64,000 nucleotides of DNA, taken from contig DBGCPK010000019.1 of assembly GCA_048359995.1 (NCBI GenBank), positions 1 to 64,000 on the forward strand, written 5' to 3'. Numbering within the stretch: the stretch's first letter is position 1; every line of letters starts with the position of its first letter. The stretch is from UBA3210 sp048359995. GTDB lineage: Bacteria > Bacillota_I > Bacilli_A > RFN20 > CAG-449. The translations under genes and the position numbers were made by a program. The notes beneath the pieces are model-generated. The model was not told where the DNA came from. It was given only the letters and a program-made list of their open reading frames with translations, and did no database searches. Below are positions 6,595-16,762 of the stretch, piece by piece.

Positions 6595-8886
6595 ATGAAA
6601 AAAGAATTGCAGGAATATCGAAAAAAGAGAGACTTCTCCAAGACACCCGAGCCGAAGGGAAAAATCGAAAAATCATCTAAAAAGTCGCGGTTCGTGATTC
6701 AATTTCATCAGGCACGTCAAGATCATTTCGATTTCCGTTTGGAATGGAAGGGAGTTCTTTTAAGTTGGGCTGTACCCAAAGGACTTTCTCTGAATCCGAA
6801 AGAAAAACGTTTGGCCATTCGGACGGAAAACCACCCTTTGTCCTACCTTCGATTTGAGGGGACTATTCCGAAAGGGCAATACGGCGGAGGAAGCGTTACT
6901 ATTTTCGACATCGGGTATTGGGAAACCGAAGAAGATACGGATAAAGGATTGGAAAAAGGAAATTTGAAGTTTGTTCTTAATGGAAGACGTTTCCGCGGCG
7001 GATTCGCTTTGATTCGTTTAAAAGAGGAAGACCAATGGATTTTAGTCAAAGAAAAAGATGAGTTTGCCCAATCGGATTTAAAATCGGCAGAGAAAACAGG
7101 GAAAGAAATTGCGTCGAACGAACGGAAAAAGAAAAATCCTTTTTCCTGTCCTTCGGTGGAATTGGCGCTGCTCGATGAGAACGTACCGACGGGAAAGAAC
7201 TGGATCTACGAGATTAAATATGATGGATATCGCATCATTGCCGAAGCCGAGTTCGGCAAAGTAAGATTGCTGTCGAGAAATCAACGGGATTATACTTCGA
7301 AATTTCCATCGGTCGTCGAAAGAGCGAAAGCCATTTCGGCTCGTCATTCGATGATTCTCGACGGGGAGATGATCTGCAGCGATGAGAAAGGAAGAAGTTC
7401 TTTTTCCGAATTGCAGCAAGCGATTAAAAAAAATAATACTTCATCGGCGTACTACGTCGTATTCGATCTCCTCGCCTTAGATGGTGAAGATTTACGCAAA
7501 AAAAGTCTTCGTTTTCGAAAAGAAAAATTAAAAGCGATCTTAAAAAATGAAAAAAAGGAATTGGTTTACAGCAAAGAGTTCAGGCAAGGGAAACTGCTTT
7601 TTGAAAAGGCGCAGGAGTTGAATCTAGAAGGAATTATCGCCAAAGACGAAACTTCCGAATATACCGGAAAAAGAAGCGGAAATTGGCGGAAAATCAAGTG
7701 CAGAAAGAGCGACGAGTTTGTCGTCGGCGGATATCAGATTTCAAAAAAAGAGGGTCGTTCGATGCGAAGCATTTTATTGGGAAAATTCGTAAACGGTCGT
7801 TTGACTTATTGCGGAAAAGTTGGAAGCGGAATCCGTGCTTCTGCGGATAAAGAGTTTTTCGAACGCTTTCGAAAGATTCGTTCGCGGCGTTGTCCGTTTG
7901 ATTCCAAAGTTCCCGTTTCCGCGGATGTCGTCTTCGTCGAGCCGATTCTCATCGTAGAAGTAGAATTCGCCGAATACACATCCGGAGGAATTCTGCGACA
8001 AGGAAGTTTTAAAGGAATACGCGAGGATAAAAGTTTGCAGGATTTGAAAGAGAACCCTTCTGAAATAGTCCTGACAAGTCCGGATAAGATCATTTACCCC
8101 GAAAAGAACATTCGGAAAAGAGATATCGCCGATTACTATCGAAAAGTATCTCCGTATATGCTTCCTTATATCCGAAATCGGCCGTTGTCGGTTGTTCGGT
8201 GCTCCCAAGGGGTTGAAAAAGCGTTCTTTAAAAAGCATCCGGAAAAGAAAAGGAATGGAATTCGCGTTTATAAGGAAGAGGGTAAAGAATATTTTGCCGT
8301 CGAAAATCAGGAAGGACTCCTATCCGAAGTTCAGATGGGAACCGTCGAGTTTCACATTCAAGGGTGCCGTTTGGACAGCAAAGCGCATCCGGATTATCTG
8401 GTTTTCGATTTGGATCCGGATGCGGAATTGCCTTTGGTCAAGGTCCGTCAAAGCGCGAAAGACCTGAAAAAACTACTACTACGTTTTCGACTGACCTCTT
8501 TTATCAAAACCAGCGGAGGAAAGGGGTATCATATTGTCGTTCCATTCTCGGAAACCAAAGATTGGAAAACATTTTCTAAGTTCGCGGAGCAGATCGTGCA
8601 ACTGATGGAAAATCTTCATCCGGATTTGTATACCTCCTCTATCGGCAAGAAAAGCAGAAAAAACAAAATCTTCATCGACTGGATGAGAAATAGAAAAGGA
8701 GCCACCAGCGTCGCGCCTTATTCTCTTCGCGCGCGGAAATCCGCGACGGTATCCATGCCGATCTTTTGGAACGAATTAGATCGAATCGATCCGGACGGAA
8801 TCGATATTTTTACGGCATTAAAACGGGTAAGTCGGAATCCGTGGAAAAACTTCGATTCGGTCGGGAAAAAGCAAAGACTGCGATAG
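6595..8886 (+). CDS. ligD: multifunctional ATP-dependent DNA ligase D (phosphoesterase-ligase-polymerase)
   Basis: LigD repairs double-strand breaks with Ku by trimming, filling and sealing ends. Three domains are visible in 763 residues. The 3'-phosphoesterase (about 1-150) has the motif FVIQFHQARQDHFDFRLEW. The ATP-dependent ligase (about 165-460) has the nucleotidyl lysine in EIKYDGYR near residue 208. The archaeo-eukaryotic-primase-type polymerase (about 495-763) has LVFDLDPDAE, TSGGKGYHIVVP and RKGATSVAPYSLRAR. The order PE-LIG-POL is the Pseudomonas type; Bacillus subtilis LigD lacks the phosphoesterase. I start at ATG 6595 because family similarity begins there; the frame is open to 6508, but those codons overlap the ku start. 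No Shine-Dalgarno site is seen. Confidence 0.95.
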   Translation: MKKELQEYRKKRDFSKTPEPKGKIEKSSKKSRFVIQFHQARQDHFDFRLEWKGVLLSWAVPKGLSLNPKEKRLAIRTENHPLSYLRFEGTIPKGQYGGGSVTIFDIGYWETEEDTDKGLEKGNLKFVLNGRRFRGGFALIRLKEEDQWILVKEKDEFAQSDLKSAEKTGKEIASNERKKKNPFSCPSVELALLDENVPTGKNWIYEIKYDGYRIIAEAEFGKVRLLSRNQRDYTSKFPSVVERAKAISARHSMILDGEMICSDEKGRSSFSELQQAIKKNNTSSAYYVVFDLLALDGEDLRKKSLRFRKEKLKAILKNEKKELVYSKEFRQGKLLFEKAQELNLEGIIAKDETSEYTGKRSGNWRKIKCRKSDEFVVGGYQISKKEGRSMRSILLGKFVNGRLTYCGKVGSGIRASADKEFFERFRKIRSRRCPFDSKVPVSADVVFVEPILIVEVEFAEYTSGGILRQGSFKGIREDKSLQDLKENPSEIVLTSPDKIIYPEKNIRKRDIADYYRKVSPYMLPYIRNRPLSVVRCSQGVEKAFFKKHPEKKRNGIRVYKEEGKEYFAVENQEGLLSEVQMGTVEFHIQGCRLDSKAHPDYLVFDLDPDAELPLVKVRQSAKDLKKLLLRFRLTSFIKTSGGKGYHIVVPFSETKDWKTFSKFAEQIVQLMENLHPDLYTSSIGKKSRKNKIFIDWMRNRKGATSVAPYSLRARKSATVSMPIFWNELDRIDPDGIDIFTALKRVSRNPWKNFDSVGKKQRLR

Positions 8887-8981
8887 CTCAATATAAACGG
8901 CTGAAAATCGGGTTGTTCATTCGTCATAGAAATCGAATTTCTTTTTTTGAGAAAAAAGAAAAGAAGAGTTTCATATTTTGC

Positions 8982-9010
8982 TTGAACAAAATTTTTATTT
9001 TAGATAAAGT
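8982..9010 (+). promoter_or_regulatory. vegetative-type promoter upstream of the transglutaminase-like gene
   Basis: TTGAAC (8982-8987), 17-base spacer, TAAAGT (9005-9010). It lies about 80 bases upstream of the ATG at 9093 in an AT-rich gap after ligD. The -35 is good and the -10 moderate. Confidence 0.4.
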
Positions 9011-9092
9011 AGTAGTGTTGCATTTATTATCGGGAGGATTAGTTTCAACCGAGAGTGAAAATGAAAGAAATGTGAATAGAGGAGGCGGCGGA

Positions 9093-11714
9093 ATGAAAAA
9101 AGGTATTTTGTTAGTGGTTCTCTCATTGGCGTTGGGATATTCTATGGCAAACGCAGACGGGATCGTTCGGATTGATGCGGAAGAAAGCGAACCGTACCTT
9201 TATTATTACGATCAATTGTCGATGTCGGAAAGAAAGTTTTACCGAGCGATCGGCGAAATGGATTTAAAGAAGGGGAATGACGAATACGATTTAATCGAAA
9301 GCGAAACGGTAACGGAGGCGCAGTTAAGCCGTTTTACCGACGGCAATGCGGATCTTTTAAAAGAATTCGGCGCCGCGAAAGACGCTTATTATCTCGATCA
9401 TCCGGAGATCTTTTACGTCGATTTCGACGCCTTGTCCATCAGCGTCGGATTAAAAAACGGGAACTACGTGGCGACTTTGGGAACAGGACGCGCGGATACC
9501 TATTTTTCAAATGGATTCGATCAAACAAATGTCGCTGCGGCTATTGAAGAGTACGAATCCGGACTTAAACGTTATTCTTTCGACGAAGACGCGGCTATCG
9601 AAGATATCGTCACCTCTGTGAATAATCAGATGGTCGAAGAGATGGTTTACGGATTCGACGGAAATCAAATACGGAGTTCGTACGGAAGTTTAGTAGATCA
9701 TTACGGAGTGTGCGAAAGTTACGCTCGGGGATTCAAGTCTTTGATGGACCGCTGTCAAATCCCCTGCGTGGAGGTGGTCGGATATCTTTTGGATTCCGAC
9801 AGCAATACGTATCAACCCCACGCTTGGAATGCGGTTCGCATCGACGGAAATTGGTATGGCGTAGACGTGACGTTAAACGACAGCACGGGACAGATTGACG
9901 GTTACCTTTTGAAAGGAAGCGACATGTTGTCGCTTGATCATCTCGAAGACGGAAAGATATCGGAATCCGGAAAGTCGTTTACCTATCCGTCATTGTCCGA
10001 ATATGACTTAGGAAAAGCGCCGATCAAAGCCGAAGTAAAATACGAAAAAACCGAAGACGGAGGTTACAGCAGGATCACCGTAAGTTATATGGGGAAATCG
10101 GTCAGACAACTCAAAGACGAAGGCCTTTATCTCGTCGATTATTCTCCGGACGCGTTGTACAAGGGTTTTGCATCTTATGCCTTGGATAGTTATTTAAGCG
10201 AGGATGGCTATACTTTCAATTTTGAGTTCAACGACTGGATAACAAAAAAATATATCGTCACTTCTCAAATTCCGGACACTGACGGAATTTATTATCATCA
10301 GGAAATAGAGGAAATCATCGCGGAAAGCGCAACAATCGTCAACGAATGTTATGATAAAGATCGGGATGTTCCTTTCGTTTCGGACACGATCGTCGACGGA
10401 AGATCACAAGTCACTTGGATGGTTGACGCCAACCAAACGCACAGCGTGAGTTTGGTTTACGATACAGAACTGGAAATCTTCGATCCGGATCAACCGATTG
10501 GCATTCGAGTGAGTTCCGATAAAGATTCATCGCTTTCGGAATATGTGGTGGTCGAAGATATTTCTTTGAAAAATCAAGACGAAAAGGGAATTCTCTCGTT
10601 TACTTTGATTCCAAGTAAAATGTATCAACATAATACTTTGGCCTATACTTTTACTCCTGTCAACGTGATAAAAAAAGACAGCATATCCGAGAAGAATCCA
10701 TCGGGACTTGCTCCTTTATCGGCGAGTTTGGCTTTCGGGCGGAGAAGCGTAGTTTGCAGCAAAATATTCAACGACGGAAGACTTTATGTAGACGCTTACG
10801 GCTCTCCTTCGCTCATCGATTGCGGCGATTTGAGTATGAACGGCTGGACCTATACGGAAAACGGCATACAGAAAGGGATCGTGGACAATCAACGTTCGCA
10901 GATGGCACTTGTGGTGACAAAACCGACCGAGCGCGTCGAGGAACAAATGAAAACCGCGGTTTCTTCCGATTCGGAAACTCTTCTCGTCAGCGAAACCTAT
11001 GAAATCGATCTTCATATCTGCGGCTTTTTAGCGGAAATCCCTTCGGGGTCTTATGTGAAGGTTGCCTTCGGATTTCCGGAGGGTTACGGTCCGGACGATG
11101 AAGGAGTCACGTTTAAAGTATATCATTTCGAGAAAAAGAACGGAGTCATCGATTACGAGAATCCGATCGAACTCGAATGCGTGGTTACTTCTTATGGCTT
11201 GGTAGTGGAAACGGACAATTTCAGCCCTTTTATGGTCGCGGTCGTCAAATCCGAAGGGGATTTGGAGGAATCCAAGAGAATCTACGCTCGGACGGTGAAT
11301 GCACACGGAAGTTTTCAAACGGAATCGATGAAGAGCATCGCTTCTTTGCAAAGCGGAGAGAGCCTGACATATACGATTACTCCCGACGAAGGTTATCGGA
11401 TCGATTATGTTCTCCTCAACGGAAAACAAGTGGAATGCGAAAACAATCGGGTGATTTTGTCTTATGAACAAATCAACGCGCAAAATACATTGGACATCGC
11501 TTTTGTTTCGGAGGTCGTTGCGGAAAGAGAGAGCCGTGAGGGAATCGAGAATCAGAATGTCGCATTTGCGGAGAACTATTACAGAAATCAAAAGAAAAAT
11601 CAACACCTTCCGAATGTGCTGAAATGGATTTTTATCGGAATCGGCGTTTTTGCGGGATTGGTTTTACTTGCAATGCTTCTCGGATTCTTTTTCCGAAAAA
11701 GGACATCGAATTGA
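9093..11714 (+). CDS. secreted, membrane-anchored transglutaminase-like protein
   Basis: This 873-residue protein has a signal peptide (MKKGILLVVLSLALGYSMANA). Its transglutaminase-like cysteine protease core contains GVCESYARGF (catalytic Cys), QPHAWNAVRI (His) and GVDVTLND (Asp), around residues 205-270. Long beta-rich repeats follow, then a C-terminal membrane helix and basic tail (LLAMLLGFFFRKR), so it is displayed outside and anchored at its C-terminus. Such domains cleave or cross-link peptides; the substrate is unknown. I chose ATG 9093, which has GGAGG 7 bases upstream and the signal peptide; the frame is open far upstream into ligD. It is probably monocistronic. Confidence 0.75.
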   Translation: MKKGILLVVLSLALGYSMANADGIVRIDAEESEPYLYYYDQLSMSERKFYRAIGEMDLKKGNDEYDLIESETVTEAQLSRFTDGNADLLKEFGAAKDAYYLDHPEIFYVDFDALSISVGLKNGNYVATLGTGRADTYFSNGFDQTNVAAAIEEYESGLKRYSFDEDAAIEDIVTSVNNQMVEEMVYGFDGNQIRSSYGSLVDHYGVCESYARGFKSLMDRCQIPCVEVVGYLLDSDSNTYQPHAWNAVRIDGNWYGVDVTLNDSTGQIDGYLLKGSDMLSLDHLEDGKISESGKSFTYPSLSEYDLGKAPIKAEVKYEKTEDGGYSRITVSYMGKSVRQLKDEGLYLVDYSPDALYKGFASYALDSYLSEDGYTFNFEFNDWITKKYIVTSQIPDTDGIYYHQEIEEIIAESATIVNECYDKDRDVPFVSDTIVDGRSQVTWMVDANQTHSVSLVYDTELEIFDPDQPIGIRVSSDKDSSLSEYVVVEDISLKNQDEKGILSFTLIPSKMYQHNTLAYTFTPVNVIKKDSISEKNPSGLAPLSASLAFGRRSVVCSKIFNDGRLYVDAYGSPSLIDCGDLSMNGWTYTENGIQKGIVDNQRSQMALVVTKPTERVEEQMKTAVSSDSETLLVSETYEIDLHICGFLAEIPSGSYVKVAFGFPEGYGPDDEGVTFKVYHFEKKNGVIDYENPIELECVVTSYGLVVETDNFSPFMVAVVKSEGDLEESKRIYARTVNAHGSFQTESMKSIASLQSGESLTYTITPDEGYRIDYVLLNGKQVECENNRVILSYEQINAQNTLDIAFVSEVVAERESREGIENQNVAFAENYYRNQKKNQHLPNVLKWIFIGIGVFAGLVLLAMLLGFFFRKRTSN

Positions 11715-11760
11715 AACTGAATCATACATTCTCTTATTGAATCAGTAAGGAGGAAAAACT

Positions 11761-13560
11761 ATGAGTTTTTTTGGGAAGATCAAATATTTATTGAAATCGG
11801 CCCGCGAATACAAAAAATATGCGACTTGGTCGATTGTTTTTATCGTGGCGGAAACGGCGTTCGAGTGCGTAATTCCCTATGTGATGCAATCGTTAATCAA
11901 TGAGATGGCCGCGATGCAGAACGGATTGGCGGACAAGAACGAAATATTGTTGAAAGTCATCATGTATGCGGCATATTTAATCGCTCTTGCGATAGGCTCG
12001 TTTATTGCCGGAATCACTGCCGGAAAAATCAGCGCGAAAGCCGCGTGCGGATTTGCCAAAAACCTTAGAGAAGATGTATTTTCCAAGACGACGGAGTTTT
12101 CTTTTACCAATATCGACAAGTTTTCTTCGTCTTCTTTGATCACTCGGCAAACTATGGATATCAGCAATATCCAAATGGCTTATATGATGGGAATTCGAGT
12201 TGCGGTGCGCGCGCCGATTATGTTCCTGTTTTCTTTCATTATGGCGATTGTTCTTTGCCCTCAGCTATCTTGGATTTTTGCCGTTACGATACCGTTAATC
12301 GTCATACCTTCGTCCATTATTATTCCGATGGCGTGTCGGAGATTTAACCGATTGTTTCGGATGTACGATGATTTAAATGAAACCGTAGAAGAGAATATTC
12401 GCGGTATGCGCGTTGTGAAAACTTATGCGAAAGAGGAGTATGAGAAAGAGAAATTTCACAAAGCGAGTTATCAAATGGCGAAAGGATTCCGCGTCGTGGA
12501 ACAAATGTTGAATGCGACGAATCCGGTGATTCAATGCACGATGTACGTTTCGATGGTACTATTTCTCTTTATGGGAGCAAAATACGTGATCGACACTGCG
12601 GTGGTCGACGGAGATAAGATTTTATATGGTAACCTGAATGTAGGCGGAATTTCGGCTTTGATTACCTATAGTGCGCAGGTTCTCTCTGCATTGATGACCG
12701 TTTCGTTTGTCTTGTTTTTCATTATTATGTCGGTTCCTTCCATCAACCGTGTTTACGAGGTTTTGATCGAACAACCTTCGATCGCCAATCCGGAAAATCC
12801 GATTTATCAAGTTGACAATGGAGATATCGAATTTAAAAACGTCTCTTTCAAATATCGGAAAACGGCGAAAAAATACGCGTTGTCTTCGATCGATTTATCG
12901 ATTAAGGAAGGGGAAACAATCGGCATCATTGGCGGAACCGGTTCCAGCAAATCGACGTTGGTAAATTTGATTTCGCGCTTTTATGATCCGAGTGAAGGCG
13001 AAGTGTTTGTCGGCGGGCATTCTGTCCGAGATTATGATATCAAAACGCTGAGAAACAGCGTGGCGATGGTCTTGCAAAAAAATATTCTTTTCAGCGGAAC
13101 GATCAAGGAAAACCTTCGCTGGGGAAATCAAGAGGCAAGCGATGAGGAGATCGTCGCCGCTTGCAAAGTCGCCCAAGCGGACTCTTTTATTCAAGGATTC
13201 GAAAAAAAATACGATACCTTTATCGAACAAGGAGGTACTAACGTAAGCGGCGGTCAAAGGCAAAGACTATGCATCGCCAGAGCGCTTTTGAAAAAGCCGA
13301 AAGTTCTGATTCTCGATGATTCGACCAGCGCGGTAGATACCAAAACCGACGCTTTCATTCGAAAGGGATTGAAAGAGAATCTTAACGGTGTTACGACGAT
13401 AATCATCGCTCAACGGATTTCCAGCGTTCAAGAGGCCGATAAGATTATCGTTATGGATAATGGAAAAATCGACGGCATGGGAACGCATCAAGATTTATTG
13501 AAAGAAAATAAGATCTATCAGGAAGTCTTTGAAATCCAGAATCGGATAGGGGGCAAATAA
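11761..13560 (+). CDS. ABC exporter half-transporter, subunit A (degenerate ATP site)
   Basis: A 599-residue fused exporter subunit: six membrane helices (about 1-320), then an ATPase. Walker A reads GGTGSSKSTL, with Ser in place of the last Gly, a variant common in heterodimeric exporters. The signature VSGGQRQRL is canonical, but Walker B ends LILDDSTSAVD, with Asp in place of the catalytic Glu. With its downstream partner it forms one active and one degenerate ATP site. It probably exports lipids, drugs or peptides. AGGAGG precedes the ATG. The partner starts 2 bases after the stop. Confidence 0.9.
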   Translation: MSFFGKIKYLLKSAREYKKYATWSIVFIVAETAFECVIPYVMQSLINEMAAMQNGLADKNEILLKVIMYAAYLIALAIGSFIAGITAGKISAKAACGFAKNLREDVFSKTTEFSFTNIDKFSSSSLITRQTMDISNIQMAYMMGIRVAVRAPIMFLFSFIMAIVLCPQLSWIFAVTIPLIVIPSSIIIPMACRRFNRLFRMYDDLNETVEENIRGMRVVKTYAKEEYEKEKFHKASYQMAKGFRVVEQMLNATNPVIQCTMYVSMVLFLFMGAKYVIDTAVVDGDKILYGNLNVGGISALITYSAQVLSALMTVSFVLFFIIMSVPSINRVYEVLIEQPSIANPENPIYQVDNGDIEFKNVSFKYRKTAKKYALSSIDLSIKEGETIGIIGGTGSSKSTLVNLISRFYDPSEGEVFVGGHSVRDYDIKTLRNSVAMVLQKNILFSGTIKENLRWGNQEASDEEIVAACKVAQADSFIQGFEKKYDTFIEQGGTNVSGGQRQRLCIARALLKKPKVLILDDSTSAVDTKTDAFIRKGLKENLNGVTTIIIAQRISSVQEADKIIVMDNGKIDGMGTHQDLLKENKIYQEVFEIQNRIGGK

Positions 13561-13561
13561 A

Positions 13562-15451
13562 ATGAAGAAAAAATCGGTTTTATTTCGGTGCATTAAAGAT
13601 TATTTTAAAGCGCATCCGGTTGCTTTGTCGATTGCGGCCATATGCGTGCTTTTCAATGCAATCGGCGCGATCGTCGCCCCTTTGATGCTACAGAATATGA
13701 TCAATTTGATTTACGACGGCATCGTGAATGTCAACAAATGGGACGGAATCAAAGCGGAATTTTTTCAATCCCTTTACATGATGCTGACTGCATATGCGAT
13801 TGCTTTGACCGGCGGCGCCATATATTCTCAAATTACCGCGAGATTCTGCCAAATGTATATGCACGAATTGCGCTATCGCGTTTTCAGCAATATGCAGGAT
13901 CTTCCGATTAAATATTTCGACCAAAATGAAAAGGGATCGATTATGTCGACTTTTACAAACGATATCGATACGATCCGTCAACTTCTCAGTCAGTCGTTGA
14001 CCGATATCCTCATCTGCGGAGTAACTTTCCTCAGCATTTTTGCGACGATGTTGTATTCTTCTGTCCTTTTGAGCGTAATCGTTGTTCTTGGCGCGGTATT
14101 TATGGTTTTGGTTACCCGAAATGTCGGAGGTAAAAGCGCGAAAAACTTTATGATTCAGCAGGGAGTTTTAGCGAAAGAAGAAGGTTATGTCGAAGAGATG
14201 ATGAACGGTTTAAAAGTCATCAAATCTTTTTGCCACGAAGAGGAGAGCAAACAGGAATTCGCTCGGATCAACGCCAATCTGCAAAAAGTGGCGACCGATG
14301 CGAATAAATTTTCGAATATCCTGATGCCGATCATGGGGAATATCGGAAATTTCCTGTACGTGATTGTCGCTTTTATCGGAACAATTCTCTATATTTTCAA
14401 AGTGCCGAATCTGACTTTAACCGGGATCAATTCCATTTCCATCGGCGTTGTGGTCTCCTTCTTGCCGATGGTTCGCCAATTCACCAACAATGTCAGTCAG
14501 GTTGCCAATCAAATCAATCCGGTGGCGATGGCGATCGGAGGAACGACACGGGTTTACGAACTTTTGGATCAACCGAAAGAATCCGACGAAGGTTACGTTA
14601 CTTTGGTAATGGGAAAATATGATGAAAACGGACAAATTGTCGAATGCTCTCGAGGTGAACATACTCTTTGGGCGTGGAAATACATTCATCAGGATGGTCA
14701 AGTGGAATATCGTCTCTTGAAAGGGGATATTCGCATGTTCGACGTCGATTTCGGTTATGAAGAGAATCAATTGGTTTTGCACGATGTCTCGCTTTACGCC
14801 AAACCGGGACAGAAGATCGCTTTTGTCGGGGCTACGGGAGCGGGAAAGACGACGATTACCAATTTGATCAATCGATTCTACGATATCGCAGACGGAAAAG
14901 TGCGTTATGACGGAATCAATATCAATAAAATCCGAAAGAAAGATCTTCGCAGCAGTTTGGGTATGGTCTTGCAAGATACCAATCTTTTCAGTGGAACCAT
15001 TATGGATAATATCCGTTATGGAAGGCTTGATGCCACAGACGAAGAGTGCATCGAGGCCGCTAAATTGGCCAATGCAGATAGTTTCATCACCCGTCTTCCG
15101 GACGGATATCAAACCTATATTAAGGGAAACGGAAACTCTTTGTCGCAAGGTCAGGCGCAACTTCTATCCATTGCTCGCGCCGCCGTCAGCCAGTGTCCCG
15201 TGTTGATTTTGGATGAAGCGACTTCTTCGATCGATACCCGAACGGAAGCGATTGTCCTGAAAGGAATGGAGAATCTGATGAAAGGAAAGACCGTTTTCTT
15301 AATTGCCCATCGTCTGTCGACGATTCAAGACGCCGACGCGATTATGGTGCTCGAACACGGGCGTATTATCGAACGGGGAACACACCAGCAATTGATTGAA
15401 AACAAAGGTTATTACTATCAGTTGTATACCGGTGCTTTCGAATTGGAATAA
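13562..15451 (+). CDS. ABC exporter half-transporter, subunit B (catalytic ATP site)
   Basis: A 629-residue partner of the preceding gene: six membrane helices, then an ATPase with Walker A GATGAGKTTI, a degenerate signature LSQGQAQLLS and canonical Walker B with Glu (LILDEATSSID). The degenerate residues are complementary to those of subunit A, as expected of a heterodimer with one hydrolytic site. About 50 extra residues before the ATPase (from DEGYVTLVMGKYDENGQIVE to LKGDIRMFDVDFGY) are typical of this Firmicute subfamily. Substrate is not predictable; there is no regulator next to the pair. Confidence 0.9.
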   Translation: MKKKSVLFRCIKDYFKAHPVALSIAAICVLFNAIGAIVAPLMLQNMINLIYDGIVNVNKWDGIKAEFFQSLYMMLTAYAIALTGGAIYSQITARFCQMYMHELRYRVFSNMQDLPIKYFDQNEKGSIMSTFTNDIDTIRQLLSQSLTDILICGVTFLSIFATMLYSSVLLSVIVVLGAVFMVLVTRNVGGKSAKNFMIQQGVLAKEEGYVEEMMNGLKVIKSFCHEEESKQEFARINANLQKVATDANKFSNILMPIMGNIGNFLYVIVAFIGTILYIFKVPNLTLTGINSISIGVVVSFLPMVRQFTNNVSQVANQINPVAMAIGGTTRVYELLDQPKESDEGYVTLVMGKYDENGQIVECSRGEHTLWAWKYIHQDGQVEYRLLKGDIRMFDVDFGYEENQLVLHDVSLYAKPGQKIAFVGATGAGKTTITNLINRFYDIADGKVRYDGININKIRKKDLRSSLGMVLQDTNLFSGTIMDNIRYGRLDATDEECIEAAKLANADSFITRLPDGYQTYIKGNGNSLSQGQAQLLSIARAAVSQCPVLILDEATSSIDTRTEAIVLKGMENLMKGKTVFLIAHRLSTIQDADAIMVLEHGRIIERGTHQQLIENKGYYYQLYTGAFELE

Positions 15452-15456
15452 GAGAT

Positions 15457-16542
15457 TCAAATTTCTTTCAGCAGCTTTAAAATAGCATTTTCGGAAAGCA
15501 TTTCTTTGATTTCGGCATAGGAAAGAAAAATCTTTTTTTCGTAATGACGATGCAAGGCGTTGATCAGCGCGTCGTTGTCGTTTTCAGCATCGTCGTAATC
15601 GACTTCGAGTCGGTGATATTGCTCATAAAGAAGCGTTATGATATCTCTCCGAATAACTTCGATCAAAGATTTTTCCAACCAATATTCGTAATGAAAAGCT
15701 CTTTTTTCTGATTTTTTTAACTTCAAATAAAGCGGAATCCCATCCGTTTCATCGTGGTAGAGATCGACGAAAGCCATATCGTAAAATTCTTCGCTTTTCT
15801 TTTCATATTCTAACGCGTCAGTATGAATAATGCGGATTTTGTCCTGCCGGGGAAATTGAGGGAAAAGATGCTTGTAAAAAAGATCGATGATATTTTTATC
15901 TTTTTCGATGACGGTAATCAACCGAACCTCTTCTTTGAGGTGGATCATATAGGCATAATAGCCGATACCCAGACCATATACCAAGACACGACCTTTTGCC
16001 GAAGAAATCGGTGCTTTCATCGTTTCAATTTCGTTTGGAATGACGCTCATCCAAGTGATTTCGTTTTGAATCAGCGAGGGAAAGAAAAATTCCTTGTCAA
16101 AAAAACCGACGGAGCAGGTCTCCCGATAATAATCGTCGGGATCGACATCGATATCGGCATACGGAAATCCTTCGTAAGGGAGATAGGAATCTTTTAGGAA
16201 ACGGGTGTTTCCCGAGATCGATTCGGAAAAGCGAATGTTTTGGAGAAAAGGATTATCTTTATATTTCAAAACATCGAGTCGGTGGATTCCCTTTCGGAAT
16301 CCGCTTATTCGCTTATTCTCGTTTTTCCGAACTCCCATAAGATTCAGCAGGCAGAAGAAAAAAGCCGTCTCTTCATCGATGTGCTTTTTCTTCATCGTTT
16401 GAAGAACGTCCTTTGGCGAAATAGATCGCGCATAATTATGATAGTATTCCGAAAGGAGGTCGGTTATCCGATAATTTTGTTCGTTTGTCTGAAAAAGTTT
16501 TTCGATTTCTTCCTGATCGCGTTGATTTAACTGAAATTTCAT
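15457..16542 (-). CDS. predicted SAM-dependent methyltransferase-like protein
   Basis: A 361-residue cytosolic protein. Residues 184-240 form a Rossmann-type SAM-binding core: VLVYGLGIGYYAYM (glycine motif, 190-194), an acidic strand end (VIEKDKNII, Glu213) and HTDALEYEKK, followed by DMAFVDLYHD. This resembles class I methyltransferases of the spermidine-synthase-like type. The first 170 residues match nothing I recognise. It converges with the ABC exporter with 5 bases between them. Whether it methylates anything is unproven. Confidence 0.55.
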   Translation of the reverse strand: MKFQLNQRDQEEIEKLFQTNEQNYRITDLLSEYYHNYARSISPKDVLQTMKKKHIDEETAFFFCLLNLMGVRKNENKRISGFRKGIHRLDVLKYKDNPFLQNIRFSESISGNTRFLKDSYLPYEGFPYADIDVDPDDYYRETCSVGFFDKEFFFPSLIQNEITWMSVIPNEIETMKAPISSAKGRVLVYGLGIGYYAYMIHLKEEVRLITVIEKDKNIIDLFYKHLFPQFPRQDKIRIIHTDALEYEKKSEEFYDMAFVDLYHDETDGIPLYLKLKKSEKRAFHYEYWLEKSLIEVIRRDIITLLYEQYHRLEVDYDDAENDNDALINALHRHYEKKIFLSYAEIKEMLSENAILKLLKEI

Positions 16543-16661
16543 ATAGATTTACCGGCTAAATTGTACCTTATCCGTATATATTCTTCTATCTATTTGTCAA
16601 AATTTCAAAACATTTTATAAGAAGTGTCAATAAATTTGCAAAAAAAACGGTTTGAAAACAT

Positions 16662-16697
16662 ATGAAAACGTTTTCTGAATTTTTCAAAACGCTTTCA
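16662..16697 (+). promoter_or_regulatory. two catabolite-responsive (cre-like) sites
   Basis: ATGAAAACGTTTTCT (16662-16676) fits the CcpA cre consensus WTGNAANCGNWNNCW at every fixed position. TTCAAAACGCTTTCA (16683-16697) fits with one mismatch. Both lie in the 220-base divergent gap, about 70-100 bases upstream of the 68-residue gene, so that gene or the methyltransferase-like gene may respond to sugar supply. Confidence 0.5.
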
Positions 16698-16762
16698 TAG
16701 TTTAATTGCAATTCATTTGCCATATGATAAGGGTGCTTAGGCATTAAGGAGGACTGAGCTTT

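Noticed and set aside
14417..15160. 247-codon minus-strand ORF opposite the second ABC exporter gene
   Set aside because: Antisense shadow of a canonical ATPase domain.
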